Below, in pieces: positions 36,263 through 45,310 of a stretch of 64,000 bases of DNA. The DNA comes from Microbacterium karelineae (GTDB taxonomy: Bacteria > Actinomycetota > Actinomycetes > Actinomycetales > Microbacteriaceae), in the NCBI RefSeq assembly GCF_009745985.1, contig NZ_WFIX01000190.1, positions 310,001-374,000 on the forward strand. The letters are read 5' to 3'. The notes beneath the pieces are model-generated. The model was given only the letters and a program-made list of their open reading frames with translations, did no database searches and had not been told where the DNA came from. Within the stretch, counting starts at the first letter, position 1; the number at the start of each line of letters is the position of its first letter. Position numbers and translations under genes: made by a program.

Positions 36263-36859
36263 TCAGATCGGCGCGAGAAGCCACGATCCCCACGTCACGG
36301 CGGCCCCGAGCACCGTCCCGAGCACCACCTCGACGGGAGAGTGGTGTCCGAGCCGGAGCCTGCTCCAGACGACCAGCGGCAGGGCGAACGCCAGCCCGAG
36401 CAGCCACCACGGCGACAGCAGCAGCGACGCAAGCGTGAAGAACGATGTGAGGCAGAGCGCGTGCATCGAGACCTTCGGGCCGACGATCGTGATTCCACCG
36501 GCGACGACGAGCCCCGCGAGCATCGTCATCAGCGCCCACATGAGCAGGGCCGGCGCGTCGAGCAGCAGCATCACGACGAACCCGGCGAGCACCGAGACCA
36601 GGCAGATCGCGAACGCCCACGGGCGCTGGGATCGCTGCGTGACGTGACGATCCGTGATCCGATTGCGACGCGACGCGATCTCGAGCACGACATACGGCAC
36701 GACGCCGCAGAAGACCGCGAGCAGCGCGCCCCACAGGATGCCCGCGGCCCCGGGCGCTCCCACGATGCCGCAGAGCACACAGAGCGCGACGACCGATACC
36801 GCGGGCGTGCCGATCTCCGTGACGATCCGGGCGATGCCGTCTGCGCGTGTCCGCGCCAT
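36263..36859 (-). CDS. PAP2-like membrane protein
   Basis: 198 residues from ATG 36859 (GGGGACGGAG upstream; the ATG at 36886 has a poorly spaced site). About five to six transmembrane helices. The end VVWSRLRLGHHSPVEVVLGTVLGAAVTW matches the third PAP2 phosphatase motif (SR...GHH...E), and GPKVSMHAL resembles the second (S-H). The first motif (K...RP) is not clear, so catalysis is uncertain. Likely a lipid phosphatase relative at the membrane. It ends 145 bp upstream of the hypothetical gene, on the same strand. Confidence 0.7.
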   Translation of the reverse strand: MARTRADGIARIVTEIGTPAVSVVALCVLCGIVGAPGAAGILWGALLAVFCGVVPYVVLEIASRRNRITDRHVTQRSQRPWAFAICLVSVLAGFVVMLLLDAPALLMWALMTMLAGLVVAGGITIVGPKVSMHALCLTSFFTLASLLLSPWWLLGLAFALPLVVWSRLRLGHHSPVEVVLGTVLGAAVTWGSWLLAPI

Positions 36860-36891
36860 ACGCGCTCCGTCCCCGGTCGCGCGCATCCCCC

Positions 36892-37203
36892 TCAGGCATC
36901 GCGCAGCGGCGACCCGACGACGTCGAAGCGGTATCCGCCCATCTGCCCGCTGAGCAGCGGAGCCGCCTCCGCGATCGCCGCACGCACACTCGCGAGCTCG
37001 AGCGACGCCGCATGCGCCTCAGCCGACGTCCACAGCTCCGCGACGAACACGGTATCGGGATCGGTGTGCGCGTCGTTCACGCCCACCTCGTAGAGGAGGC
37101 AGCCCGCCGCCGCCAGATCCGGCGAACGGCGTGTCAGGATCCGAAGCACCTCGTCGCGATGCCCCGGAAGGACGCCGAGGGTTCCCACGTTGGCGAATGT
37201 CAT
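36892..37203 (-). CDS. Antibiotic biosynthesis monooxygenase (ABM) family protein, putative quinol monooxygenase
   Basis: 103 residues, the usual one-domain ABM length. Seen: VGTLGVLPGHRDEVLRIL at the start, then CLLYEVGVNDAHTDPDTVFVAELWTSAEAHAASL. Known: small cofactor-free dimeric ferredoxin-fold enzymes that oxidise quinols or act in detoxification. It lies between the PAP2-like gene (33-bp gap) and ogt (28-bp gap) on the same strand; co-transcription is possible. Confidence 0.85.
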   Translation of the reverse strand: MTFANVGTLGVLPGHRDEVLRILTRRSPDLAAAGCLLYEVGVNDAHTDPDTVFVAELWTSAEAHAASLELASVRAAIAEAAPLLSGQMGGYRFDVVGSPLRDA

Positions 37204-37230
37204 GCCCCGATCATCCCAGGCCCGGTGCCC

Positions 37231-37746
37231 TCAGAACAGCTCGCCGTCGACCGGCCCGCCTTCACGCGCGAGGAGGGCGCGCTTGACGCCGAGCCCCCAG
37301 GCGAAGCCGCCGAGGGACCCGTCGGAGCGCAGCACCCGGTGGCACGGGACGAAGAGCGCCGGCGCGTTGCGGGCGCAGATCGCGGCGGCCGCACGCACGG
37401 CGCGAGGGGATCCCAGCTCGCGCGCGAACTCGGCGTAGGTGAGCGGGGCACCCGACGGAATCGCGCGGAGGGCGGCCCATCCCGCCTCCTGCAGCGGCGT
37501 CCCGCGCTGGCGCACGGGCACGCCGTCGATCGCCCCGAGGTCGCCCGCGTAGTAGGCGCGCACGGCCTCGCCGGCGGAGGTTTCATCGCGGCGGAGGTCA
37601 CCCGGCGCGGCGGATCGATGGATCCGCGCCCTCACGCGATCGGGGTCGTCCGTCCATCCGGACGCGAGCACGGCTCCCGCGGTGTCCGCGATGAGGGTGA
37701 ACGGGCCATCGGGGGTGTCGAGGGTCTCGACGGTGGGCGCGGTCAT
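37231..37746 (-). CDS. ogt: Methylated-DNA-[protein]-cysteine S-methyltransferase
   Basis: 171 residues. Active-site [18 protein letters not shown] with acceptor Cys135, and DNA-binding [46 protein letters not shown]. Removes methyl from O6-methylguanine in a suicide reaction. Its ATG overlaps the stop of the Ada-AlkA gene (ATGA), so the two repair proteins are made together. Confidence 0.95.
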   Translation of the reverse strand: MTAPTVETLDTPDGPFTLIADTAGAVLASGWTDDPDRVRARIHRSAAPGDLRRDETSAGEAVRAYYAGDLGAIDGVPVRQRGTPLQEAGWAALRAIPSGAPLTYAEFARELGSPRAVRAAAAICARNAPALFVPCHRVLRSDGSLGGFAWGLGVKRALLAREGGPVDGELF

Positions 37747-39236
37747 GCGGCGACCTCCTCGCGGTCGATGCGGCGTGCAGGCGCGGACGGCGCGGCACGC
37801 CACAGGTGGGCTGACAGATACGAGCGCCACGGCGCGGCACGGGCCGCCCAATCGGCGAGGCCCTTCGGATCCGCGGGCAGGCCGACCGCGCCGGCGCCTG
37901 CCCGAAGAACGAGGTCGCCGGGCAGGAGAACGTCGGGATCGGAGAGCACGCGCATCCGCACATAGTCGGCCGTCCAGGGGCCGATCCCGCGCATGCCGAC
38001 GAGTGCGGCGCGCTGTGACGGGCCGTCGTCCGCAGACGTGAGCACGAGCCGGCCGCTCGCGATCGCCTCCGCAACCTCGACGATCGCTCGGACGCGCGAC
38101 GCCGGCCCCCGCAGCACCTCGGATCCGCGCTCCGCGACCGCCTCGGGCGTTGGGAAGAGCACGCGCTCGGATCCCGCGAGATCCACCCGTACGCCGAGTG
38201 CGTCGGCGAGCCGGCCGAGGTGGGTCGTCGCCGCGGATACGGAGATCTGCTGGCCGATCATCGCCCGCACGAGCATCTCGAACGGGTCCGCCGCACCCGG
38301 CACGCGGATCCCGGGCGTCCGTGCGACGAGAGGAGCGATCGCGGGCAGCGTCGACAGCGCCGTGTCGATCGCAACCGGGTCGGCATCGAGGTCGAAGAGC
38401 CTCCGCACCCGCGCGACGAGCGCACCGAGGTCGGCGAGCTCCGTGACGTGGGCGTCGAGCCGGAGGCGCGCGCCGTCCATCCGGATCCGGAACCACGCGG
38501 ATCCGCGGGGGAGGCGGACCGCCCGTGCGAACGACGCGTCGTCTGCCTCCTCCATCCCCGCAACAGCGCGCGGACGCATCCAGGCGAACAGACCCGCGGC
38601 GTCGAACGGCTCTCGGAACGGCACGGCGAGCGAGATGCCCGCGGCCCGCGTCTCGATGACCGCGGAGGATCGACGGAGGGCGCGGAGCGCGGTCGGCGTA
38701 ACCCCGAACACCTCGCGCACCGTGTCGTTGAACTGACGCACGCTCGCGAATCCCGCCGAGAAGGCGACGTCCGACGCGGCGAGGTCGGTGCCGACGAGCA
38801 GGGATCGCGCCGTCTGCGCGCGGTGCGCGCGGGCGAGGGCGAGCGGACCGGCTCCGAGTTCGGCGGCGAGCAGGCGCGAGAGGTGCCGGGATGAGTAGCC
38901 GAGCCGAGCCGCGAGCCCGCTCGTCCCCTCGCGCTCGATGACGCCGTCGGCGATCATCCGCATCGCGCGCGCGGCGAGGTCGCCGCGGACGTTCCATTCG
39001 GGGGATCCGGGGGCCGCATCGGGCAGGCAGCGCCGGCACGCGCGATAGCCCGCCTCGTGCGCCGCCGCGCTCGTCGGCAGGAACGTGACGTTCTGCGGCT
39101 TCGGGGTGCGCGCGGGGCAGCTCGGGCGGCAGTAGATGCCCGTGGTGCGCACCGCCGTGACGAACTGACCGTCGAATCGCGCGTCCCGCGCGCTGATCGC
39201 ACGGTACCGCTCGTCGAAGGTCATGGTCGGCGTCAT
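37743..39236 (-). CDS. Ada-AlkA fusion: methyl-responsive regulator and DNA-3-methyladenine glycosylase
   Basis: 497 residues. N-terminal Ada zinc domain with all four cysteines (C36, C40, C67, C70 in GIYCRPSC and RACRRC), an AraC HTH (about 95-185), an AlkA N-domain, and an HhH-GPD glycosylase with [11 protein letters not shown] and catalytic Asp in LLPGDLVL. It should sense methyl-phosphotriesters and excise alkylated bases. Start ATG 39236 (weak GGAG). Followed by ogt. Such Ada-AlkA fusions are known in actinobacteria. Confidence 0.93.
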   Translation of the reverse strand: MTPTMTFDERYRAISARDARFDGQFVTAVRTTGIYCRPSCPARTPKPQNVTFLPTSAAAHEAGYRACRRCLPDAAPGSPEWNVRGDLAARAMRMIADGVIEREGTSGLAARLGYSSRHLSRLLAAELGAGPLALARAHRAQTARSLLVGTDLAASDVAFSAGFASVRQFNDTVREVFGVTPTALRALRRSSAVIETRAAGISLAVPFREPFDAAGLFAWMRPRAVAGMEEADDASFARAVRLPRGSAWFRIRMDGARLRLDAHVTELADLGALVARVRRLFDLDADPVAIDTALSTLPAIAPLVARTPGIRVPGAADPFEMLVRAMIGQQISVSAATTHLGRLADALGVRVDLAGSERVLFPTPEAVAERGSEVLRGPASRVRAIVEVAEAIASGRLVLTSADDGPSQRAALVGMRGIGPWTADYVRMRVLSDPDVLLPGDLVLRAGAGAVGLPADPKGLADWAARAAPWRSYLSAHLWRAAPSAPARRIDREEVAA

Positions 39237-39314
39237 GACTCCACTCTCGCACGCGATCCACGCAGACGCTCGCGGAAATCGGACATCGCGATGTCCCCGG
39301 GGTCGCAACCTCAG

Positions 39315-39354
39315 TTGACAGCATGGTCGCCAGCAACGTATGTTGACAGCATGG
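39315..39354 (+). promoter_or_regulatory. Promoter of the HTH/Clp-N operon with a direct repeat; leaderless start
   Basis: -35 TTGACA (39315-39320), 18-bp spacer, -10 TATGTT (39339-39344). The expected transcription start coincides with ATG 39351, so the message is probably leaderless. TTGACAGCATGG occurs twice (39315-39326 and 39343-39354), 28 bp apart, one over the -35 and one over the start: a likely operator pair for the encoded HTH protein. Confidence 0.65.
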
Positions 39355-39596
39355 AAGCAACACAGGTTGCCAGAAGCGCCGCCGACACGAGCGATCCCCG
39401 CGCAGGCCTCCGCGCGATCGCATCGCTGCGCACCCTGGCCGACGCCCTCGAGCTCCGCCAGGTCGAGGCCGCCCTCCGCGCCGGGATGACCTGGCAGGAC
39501 ACAGCCGACGCCCTCGGCGTCACGAGGCAGGCCGTGCACAAGAAGTACGCGAAAAGAATCGACCCCACGATCGACGTCCCGAGGAGGACACGATGA
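39351..39596 (+). CDS. Small HTH DNA-binding protein
   Basis: 81 residues. The C-terminal half is a clear helix-turn-helix: [36 protein letters not shown]. No ribosome site; it begins at the predicted transcription start. The stop overlaps the next ATG (ATGA). In other actinobacteria a small HTH gene of this kind often precedes a Clp-N-domain gene; the pair probably forms a self-regulated unit. Confidence 0.82.
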   Translation: MEATQVARSAADTSDPRAGLRAIASLRTLADALELRQVEAALRAGMTWQDTADALGVTRQAVHKKYAKRIDPTIDVPRRTR

Positions 39597-40579
39597 GCAG
39601 GCTCACCCGCACCTACGCAACCGGGCAGACGCTGTCGATCGCGGCGATGGAGGAGGCCTCGCGCTTCCGCGTCCACGAGGTCGACATCGAGCACCTCTTC
39701 CTCGCCCTCGTGATCAGCGAGCAGACGGCCGGCCAGGTGCTGCGCGGCGCCGGTATCACCCTGGATGCCGCACGGGCGGCCGTCGCCGAACAGCACGCTG
39801 CGCAGATCGCGTCACTCGGAATCGCCGCCCGGCTTCCCGCCAACGGTCCGATCGCCATCCACGAGAGCGGACATCGTGAGTGGACCGAACGGGCAATCGA
39901 CGTCATCGTCCGATCGAGCCCCCGGAACACCTCCGGCGATGCATCCCCCATCCTCCGCGCTCTCGTCACCGAGCCGAGCGGCATGATCGAGGAGATCCTC
40001 GCGCGTCTCGGCACGACTCCCGAGGCCGTCATCGCCCGTCTGGACGACGCGGAGAAGATCATCGAACCGCGCGAGACGAACGCTCGCGCCCGCCTCGCGC
40101 GCACCGGAACCGCGTTCGTCCCCGCGACACCCGACGCCGTCTGGGAGCTGCTGACGACCCCCGACCGGCTCCCGGAGTGGGACACGACCGTCGGTCGCGT
40201 CGAAGGAGACGGTGACGCATGGACGGCATGGGCGCGCACCGAGCACCCCGACGGCACCGCCATCCGCGTGAAACCGCATCTCGCGCGGCAGCGCGCCGAG
40301 GATCGCGCCGATGAGTCCGCGCGGCGGGTGCTGTGGCGGTTCACCTTCCCCGACGCCCCGCGCGCGAATGCGCGGATCATCGACATCGCGATCGAGTCGG
40401 CGGCCGGCGGCAGCGAACTCGCGATCACGGTCGGGTGGGAGTGCACCGCGCGCCCCGCTGGACTCCGCCGCGTGATCGCCCCCGTCGCTCGTCGCGTCCT
40501 CGCGCCGCTGCGGCGCTGGGCGCTCTGGATGCAGCATCAGAGCGTGGCCGCCGGCATCAGCCGCGCGCTGCGCGGGTGA
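39593..40579 (+). CDS. Clp N-terminal domain / SRPBCC domain fusion protein
   Basis: 328 residues. The first 150 resemble the double Clp-N repeat of ClpC/ClpA ([65 protein letters not shown]). Residues about 165-310 are an SRPBCC/polyketide-cyclase-like domain ([31 protein letters not shown]). There is no AAA+ ATPase module, so it is not a chaperone itself. It may bind Clp substrates or a lipid-like ligand (inference). GAGGAGG precedes the ATG. Convergent with rsmG, 4 bp apart. Confidence 0.82.
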   Translation: MSRLTRTYATGQTLSIAAMEEASRFRVHEVDIEHLFLALVISEQTAGQVLRGAGITLDAARAAVAEQHAAQIASLGIAARLPANGPIAIHESGHREWTERAIDVIVRSSPRNTSGDASPILRALVTEPSGMIEEILARLGTTPEAVIARLDDAEKIIEPRETNARARLARTGTAFVPATPDAVWELLTTPDRLPEWDTTVGRVEGDGDAWTAWARTEHPDGTAIRVKPHLARQRAEDRADESARRVLWRFTFPDAPRANARIIDIAIESAAGGSELAITVGWECTARPAGLRRVIAPVARRVLAPLRRWALWMQHQSVAAGISRALRG

Positions 40580-40583
40580 CGTC

Positions 40584-41228
40584 TCAGCCGCGCACGACCG
40601 CCCGGAAGACCCGCGTGGGCTCGGCGATCTCGCCCTCGCCGATGACCTCGACGCGCACCTCGCTGAGCTTGTGCTTCCGGATCACCTTGGCGGCCTTCTC
40701 GATCTCGCCGTCGACGCTCTGACCCTTGAGCAGGATCAGCTCGCCGCCGTCGCGGACGAGCGGCGCCGTCCACGGGATCAGCGTGCGCAGCGCCGAGACC
40801 GCGCGGGCCGTGACGGCGTCGAGGTACTCGTCGTACCGGCCCGCCTCCTCGGCGCGTGCGCGCTCGATCGTCACGTTCTCGAGGCCGAGATCCGAGGTCT
40901 GCTCCGCGAGCCACGCGACACGGCGCTCCATCGGCTCGATGAGGATCCACTCGACGTCCGGCCGCGCGATCGCGAGGACGATCCCGGGCAGGCCGGCGCC
41001 GGATCCGACATCCCCCACGCGCCCGTCCGCGGGGAACAGCGGCGCCGCGATGGCGGAGTTGAGGATGTGGCGGTTCCACAGCCGCGGAACCTCCTGCGGT
41101 CCGATGAGCCCCCGCTCCTCGCCGTGCTCGGCGAGGTTCCGTGCGAACCGGCGCGCCAGGTCGATGCGGTCGCCGAACAGCGCCGCGGCCTCCGCGGGCT
41201 CCGGCTCGAGCGCGTCGAGGGCGCTCAC
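40584..41228 (-). CDS. rsmG: 16S rRNA (guanine-N7) methyltransferase RsmG (GidB)
   Basis: 214 residues from GTG 41228. SAM-binding motif VGDVGSGAGLPGIVLAIARPD and the GidB-typical RLWNRHILNS and TARAVSAL segments. Methylates the 530 loop of 16S rRNA. Overlaps jag by 4 nt (GTGA). Normally the next gene in this direction is parA; here the operon stops and the DNA repair / parS / surface-protein interval begins. Confidence 0.96.
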   Translation of the reverse strand: MSALDALEPEPAEAAALFGDRIDLARRFARNLAEHGEERGLIGPQEVPRLWNRHILNSAIAAPLFPADGRVGDVGSGAGLPGIVLAIARPDVEWILIEPMERRVAWLAEQTSDLGLENVTIERARAEEAGRYDEYLDAVTARAVSALRTLIPWTAPLVRDGGELILLKGQSVDGEIEKAAKVIRKHKLSEVRVEVIGEGEIAEPTRVFRAVVRG

Positions 41229-41707
41229 GCCTTGCGCACCACCGTGTGCCGGTCGTCGCGCTCGCCGTACGACTCGGACACGTAGCCGCGCTCGGCCACG
41301 ATGTCGTGCACGATCTTCCGCTCGTACGAGCTCATCGCCGGCAGCGACGCCTGCGACGCGCCCTCGTCGAGGCGCGAGACCGCCTGGTCGACGAGGCGCG
41401 AGAGCTGCTCACGGCGCGCGTCGCGGGATCCGCCGACGTCGAGGATCAGGCGGGAGAACTCGCCCGTCTCGCGCTGCACGGCGAGGCGCGTGACCTCCTG
41501 CAGGGCCTGCACGGTCTCGGGGTCGGCGAGCACCTTGAGCGAGTCGTCGTCGCTCTCGATCGACACATAGGCGCGCCCCTGGCGCACATCGAGCTCGAGG
41601 TCGCCGTCGATGTCGGCGATGTCGAGCAGGCCCTCGAGGAAGTCGGCCGCGACGTCGCCCTCGCGCTCGAGCTGCTCGTCCGTCGGAGTATCGCTGTTCG
41701 TGGTCAC
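41225..41707 (-). CDS. jag: Jag/KhpB-type RNA-binding protein (KH-R3H)
   Basis: 160 residues from GTG 41707 (GGGAAGA upstream; GTGA overlap with yidC). A KH domain at about 20-105 and an R3H domain at the end (MSSYERKIVHDIVAERGYVSESYGE, Arg and His five apart). The N-terminal Jag-N domain of Firmicutes proteins is absent, as usual in actinobacteria. Binds RNA and acts in cell-envelope control. Confidence 0.93.
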   Translation of the reverse strand: MTTNSDTPTDEQLEREGDVAADFLEGLLDIADIDGDLELDVRQGRAYVSIESDDDSLKVLADPETVQALQEVTRLAVQRETGEFSRLILDVGGSRDARREQLSRLVDQAVSRLDEGASQASLPAMSSYERKIVHDIVAERGYVSESYGERDDRHTVVRKA

Positions 41708-42774
41708 GATGTCTTCCCGCTGCCCTTGTCGCTCTGGGGCGTTCCGCCCGGATTCCGCTGCTGGTTCTTCTTGGCGCGCTTGGCGCTCTTCGGCTGCACG
41801 CGCTTCGCCTTCTCCTGGCGCTCGAGCTCGGCCTGTCGGAGGAGCTCCTCCTGCTCGCGCTCGTATTCGGCCATCGAGACGACCTTGCCGTGCGCGTTGA
41901 CCGCCTTGCCCTTCTTCGCGAGGCGCTCCTCGCGGGCCTGAGCGGCCTCGGATCCCGGGGTCGGGTTCTCGTGGATGATGTAGAACTGCTGGCCCATCGT
42001 CCACAGGTTGTTGAAGAACCAGTAGGTCACGACGCCGAGCGGGAAGAACACACCCGAGAAGATCATCGCGAAGGGGATGACCCAGAGCATGATGCGCTGC
42101 ATCTGGTAGGCCTGACCGGTCTTCGCCTCGGGGGAGAGGTTCTTCGACACGATCTGCAGCTGGGTGATGAACTGCGTCGCGATCATGAGCGCGACGAGGA
42201 TGATCATCATCACGATGGCGGCCGTCGAGGTCGCCATCGGGAAGTTGAAGTGGTCGACGAGCGTCATGCTCAGCGGCGCGATGTCGAACAGCGACGCGTC
42301 GTTGAACTGGTGCACGCGCTCCGCGGTGAAGAGCCACGAGTTGAGGCCGGTCTTGTCCTCGGCCGCCCAGATGCTGATGTCGCGCAGCGTCCAGAACAGC
42401 GAGAAGAAGATCGGCATCTGCACGAGAAGCGGCAGGCAGCCCGAGACCGGCGTGGTGCCGTGCTTCTTGTACAGGGCCATGGTCTCGCGGCTCATCGCCT
42501 CGCGCGACAGCTGATCGCGCTTGCCCTTGTACTTCGTCTGGATCTTCTTGATCTCCGGCGCCAGCTCCATCATCTTCCGCTGGCTCTTGATCTGCTTGAC
42601 GAAGAGAGGGAAGATCGCGATGCGCACGATGACGACGACGCCCACGATCGAGAGCACCCACGCGAGACCGCCGTTGCCCTGCAGGCCCAGCGCCGTCCAC
42701 ACCCAGTGCCAGCCGACGAGGATGGCCTCGATCACCCATCGGATGGGGAAGAGGATCGTTCCGAAGAAGTCCAC
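41704..42774 (-). CDS. yidC: Membrane protein insertase YidC
   Basis: 356 residues from GTG 42774. Five transmembrane segments, the cytoplasmic hairpin QIKSQRKMMELAPEIKKIQTKYKGKRDQLSREAMSRETMALYKKHGTTP after TM1, and the conserved core VSGCLPLLVQMPIFFSLFWTLR. Long basic C-terminal tail (KRVQPKSAKRAKKNQQR), a ribosome-binding trait. Inserts membrane proteins with or without SecYEG. Confidence 0.97.
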   Translation of the reverse strand: MDFFGTILFPIRWVIEAILVGWHWVWTALGLQGNGGLAWVLSIVGVVVIVRIAIFPLFVKQIKSQRKMMELAPEIKKIQTKYKGKRDQLSREAMSRETMALYKKHGTTPVSGCLPLLVQMPIFFSLFWTLRDISIWAAEDKTGLNSWLFTAERVHQFNDASLFDIAPLSMTLVDHFNFPMATSTAAIVMMIILVALMIATQFITQLQIVSKNLSPEAKTGQAYQMQRIMLWVIPFAMIFSGVFFPLGVVTYWFFNNLWTMGQQFYIIHENPTPGSEAAQAREERLAKKGKAVNAHGKVVSMAEYEREQEELLRQAELERQEKAKRVQPKSAKRAKKNQQRNPGGTPQSDKGSGKTS

Positions 42775-42780
42775 GGAGGG

Positions 42781-43131
42781 TCAGTCCTTTCGACGCGGCA
42801 CGACGAAGCCGCGGGGAGTCAGGTCGTAACGGAAATTCGCGTGCGGTCGCACATCGTCCTCGCCGCCGGCCGCCCAGGGGTGACACCGCGCGATGCGCGC
42901 GAGGGCCATGCCTGATCCTCTCACGAGGCCGTGCTGCTGAACCGCCGTCACCGCATAGGCGGAGCAGGACGGGTAGTAGCGGCACACATCGCCGTACAGC
43001 TTCGAGATCGTCGCGCGGTAGCCGAGGAGGAAGAGGATCCCCGCATCGCGCGGGAGGAGCGGGAGCGCCCGCATCGCCTCGGATACGCGAAACCGCGCCG
43101 ACCCTGTGGCCGACGCGGGGAGGACGCTCAT
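42781..43131 (-). CDS. yidD: Membrane protein insertion efficiency factor YidD
   Basis: 116 residues. The family core is YRATISKLYGDVCRYYPSCSAYAVTAVQQHGLVRG and ARCHPWAAGGEDDV, with the three conserved cysteines. An amphipathic N-terminus associates with the membrane. ATG overlaps the rnpA stop (ATGA) and yidC follows after 6 bp. Confidence 0.95.
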   Translation of the reverse strand: MSVLPASATGSARFRVSEAMRALPLLPRDAGILFLLGYRATISKLYGDVCRYYPSCSAYAVTAVQQHGLVRGSGMALARIARCHPWAAGGEDDVRPHANFRYDLTPRGFVVPRRKD

Positions 43132-43466
43132 GCCGCAGCCTTGCGCTCGAGGCCCCGGAGGACGTCGCGCCGCAGCTCGGCGAACGGCGTCGCCGCCGAC
43201 ACGGGCAGCGCACGGATCACGACGTCCGCCCCGGGGCGGACATGGGGCGTCGCCTCGAGACAGATCGCCTTGAGCCTCCGGCGCACCGTGTTGCGGATGA
43301 CCGCGTTTCCGACGGCCTTGCTCACGATGAAGCCGAAACGCGGGAGCCGCGGTTCGCCCGTATCGACGACGTGCACGATGTGCGTCGCCCCCGCGCGCCG
43401 CGCGCCCCGCCGGACGACTGTTCGATAGTCGATCCCGCGGGTGATGCGCTGCGGCCGGGAGAGCAC
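43128..43466 (-). CDS. rnpA: Ribonuclease P protein component
   Basis: 112 residues from GTG 43466. The signature FGFIVSKAVGNAVIRNTVRRRLK contains the RNR motif that contacts RNase P RNA. Matures tRNA 5' ends. 21 bp downstream of rpmH in the usual rpmH-rnpA-yidD-yidC order. Confidence 0.96.
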   Translation of the reverse strand: MLSRPQRITRGIDYRTVVRRGARRAGATHIVHVVDTGEPRLPRFGFIVSKAVGNAVIRNTVRRRLKAICLEATPHVRPGADVVIRALPVSAATPFAELRRDVLRGLERKAAA

Positions 43467-43487
43467 GTGCGGCTCGCCGCTGAGGCG

Positions 43488-43625
43488 TTACGCCGAGAGC
43501 TCGCTGCGGCCCTTGGCGCGACGCGAGTTCAGGATCGCGCGGCCGGCGCGGGTGCGCATGCGGGCGCGGAAGCCGTGCTTCTTGGCGCGACGACGGTTGT
43601 TGGGCTGGAAAGTGCGCTTGCTCAT
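43488..43625 (-). CDS. rpmH: 50S ribosomal protein L34
   Basis: 45 residues, standard actinobacterial length: [19 protein letters not shown] then [23 protein letters not shown]. Start ATG 43625; longer upstream frame is not L34. Divergent from dnaA across 275 bp. Confidence 0.98.
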   Translation of the reverse strand: MSKRTFQPNNRRRAKKHGFRARMRTRAGRAILNSRRAKGRSELSA

Positions 43626-43828
43626 AGCCTTCTCACTCCGGGAGGAAATGTCACCGGAACTCGTTCGACCGGAGACGTCATTCAGAAATGCCCACAACGG
43701 GCACAAGTCAACCGCAACAGACTACGACGACACGCCGCGGCGACGCAAACCGTCTGCCGAACCTGTCAGTATCCCCACAGCCCCCGCGCGAACTCGCGAG
43801 AGACACGCGGATCTCCTCGCCTCGACGT

Positions 43829-43874
43829 TTGCGGCGGAGCGCCGACGTGACTAGCGTATTCGAAGTTATCCACA
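43829..43874 (+). promoter_or_regulatory. dnaA promoter with DnaA box
   Basis: -35 TTGCGG (43829-43834), 17-bp spacer, -10 TAGCGT (43852-43857), then a perfect DnaA box TTATCCACA (43866-43874) 27 bp before the dnaA ATG. This arrangement supports autorepression by DnaA. The rest of the 275-bp rpmH-dnaA spacer shows no cluster of boxes. Confidence 0.7.
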
Positions 43875-43900
43875 GGGTGTGAACAAAGGGGAGTGGACGG

Positions 43901-45310
43901 ATGGCAGACGTCCCGGATGTGCCGATCTGGCGCCTGGTGCTCGCTGAGCTCGAGGAAGACGAGCGGGTCACTCCCCAGCTCGAGGGGTTCCTCAACCTCG
44001 CCGTCGCGCAGGGGGTCATGGGCGGGGCGCTGTACCTCGACGTGCCCAACGACCTGACCGCGGGCCAGATCAACAAGCGCATGCGCGAGCCGCTCATGGA
44101 GGCGCTCGCCCGGATCGGCGACGAGGTCACGTCGTTCCGCGTCGTGGTCAACCCCGAGCTCGCCGACCAGCCCTACGTCCCCGAGCCGAACCCCATCGGC
44201 GAGGAGGCGCAGACGCGCGAGCAGAAGCACGCCGAGCGATCGGGCCCCCGGCCCATCGAGCAGGCCCAGGCCCAGCCCCGCAGCGAGACGCGCCTCAACC
44301 CGAAGTACACCTTCGACAACTTCGTGATCGGGCAGTCCAACCGCTTCGCCCACGCCGCGGCCGTGGCGGTCGCGGAGGCGCCGGCGAAGGCGTACAACCC
44401 GCTGTTCATCTACGGCGACTCGGGCCTCGGCAAGACGCACCTCCTCCACGCGATCGGCGACTATGCGCAGAACCTCTTCCCGGGCGTGCGCGTGCGCTAC
44501 GTCTCGAGCGAGGAGTTCACCAACGACTTCATCAACTCGATCGCGAACAACCGCGGCGCGGCGTTCAACGCCCGCTATCGCGACCTCGACATCCTGCTGA
44601 TCGACGACATCCAGTTCCTGCAGGGCAAGGCCGAGACGCAGGAGACGTTCTTCCACACATTCAACACGCTCCACGACCACGACAAGCAGGTCGTGATCAC
44701 GAGCGACGTCGCGCCGCGCCTGCTGACGGGCTTCGAGGACCGCATGCGCTCGCGCTTCGAGTGGGGCCTCATCACGGACGTGCAGGCGCCCGACCTCGAG
44801 ACCCGCATCGCGATCCTCCGCAAGAAGGCGTCGAGCGAGCGCATCTACATCCCCGAGGACGTCATCGAGTACATCGCGTCGATGGTCTCGACGAACATCC
44901 GCGAGCTCGAGGGCGCCCTCATCCGCGTCTCGGCGTTCGCGAGCCTCAACAGGTCGGACGTCACGCGCGAGCTCGCCGAGGGCGTGCTGCGCGACATCGT
45001 CGACAAGCCGGAGGACACGGTCGTCTCGCCGACCGACATCATCCAGGCGACGGCGGCGTACTTCAAGCTCACGGTCGAGGACCTGTACGGGCCCGGGCGC
45101 GCCCAGGCCATCGCACAGGCGCGCCAGATCGCCATGTACCTGTGTCGCGAGCGCACGAACCTGTCGCTGCCGAAGATCGGCCAGCTGTTCGGCGGACGCG
45201 ACCACACGACGGTCATGTACGCGACGAAGAAGATCACCGAGCTCATGAAAGAGAAACGGCAGCTGTACAACCAGGTGCAGGAGATCACGGCGCAGCTCGG
45301 CAGGCGCTGA
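43901..45310 (+). CDS. dnaA: Chromosomal replication initiator DnaA
   Basis: 469 residues. Domain I at the N-terminus (WRLVLAELEEDERVTPQLEGFLN), a short domain II, the AAA+ domain with Walker A YGDSGLGKTH (about 170-178) and Walker B DILLIDDIQF, and domain IV with the DnaA signature RERTNLSLPKIGQLFGGRDHTTVMYA. Opens oriC, which lies directly downstream. GGGAG precedes the ATG. Confidence 0.98.
   Translation: MADVPDVPIWRLVLAELEEDERVTPQLEGFLNLAVAQGVMGGALYLDVPNDLTAGQINKRMREPLMEALARIGDEVTSFRVVVNPELADQPYVPEPNPIGEEAQTREQKHAERSGPRPIEQAQAQPRSETRLNPKYTFDNFVIGQSNRFAHAAAVAVAEAPAKAYNPLFIYGDSGLGKTHLLHAIGDYAQNLFPGVRVRYVSSEEFTNDFINSIANNRGAAFNARYRDLDILLIDDIQFLQGKAETQETFFHTFNTLHDHDKQVVITSDVAPRLLTGFEDRMRSRFEWGLITDVQAPDLETRIAILRKKASSERIYIPEDVIEYIASMVSTNIRELEGALIRVSAFASLNRSDVTRELAEGVLRDIVDKPEDTVVSPTDIIQATAAYFKLTVEDLYGPGRAQAIAQARQIAMYLCRERTNLSLPKIGQLFGGRDHTTVMYATKKITELMKEKRQLYNQVQEITAQLGRR

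Noticed and set aside
16755-40583. Prophage or integrative element filling the parA-rsmG gap
   Set aside because: No integrase, phage structural gene, tRNA-attachment repeat or conjugation gene is present.
41225-43213. Long minus-strand frame covering yidC and yidD
   Set aside because: It is the jag frame left open upstream; yidC and yidD in the neighbouring frames are unmistakable.
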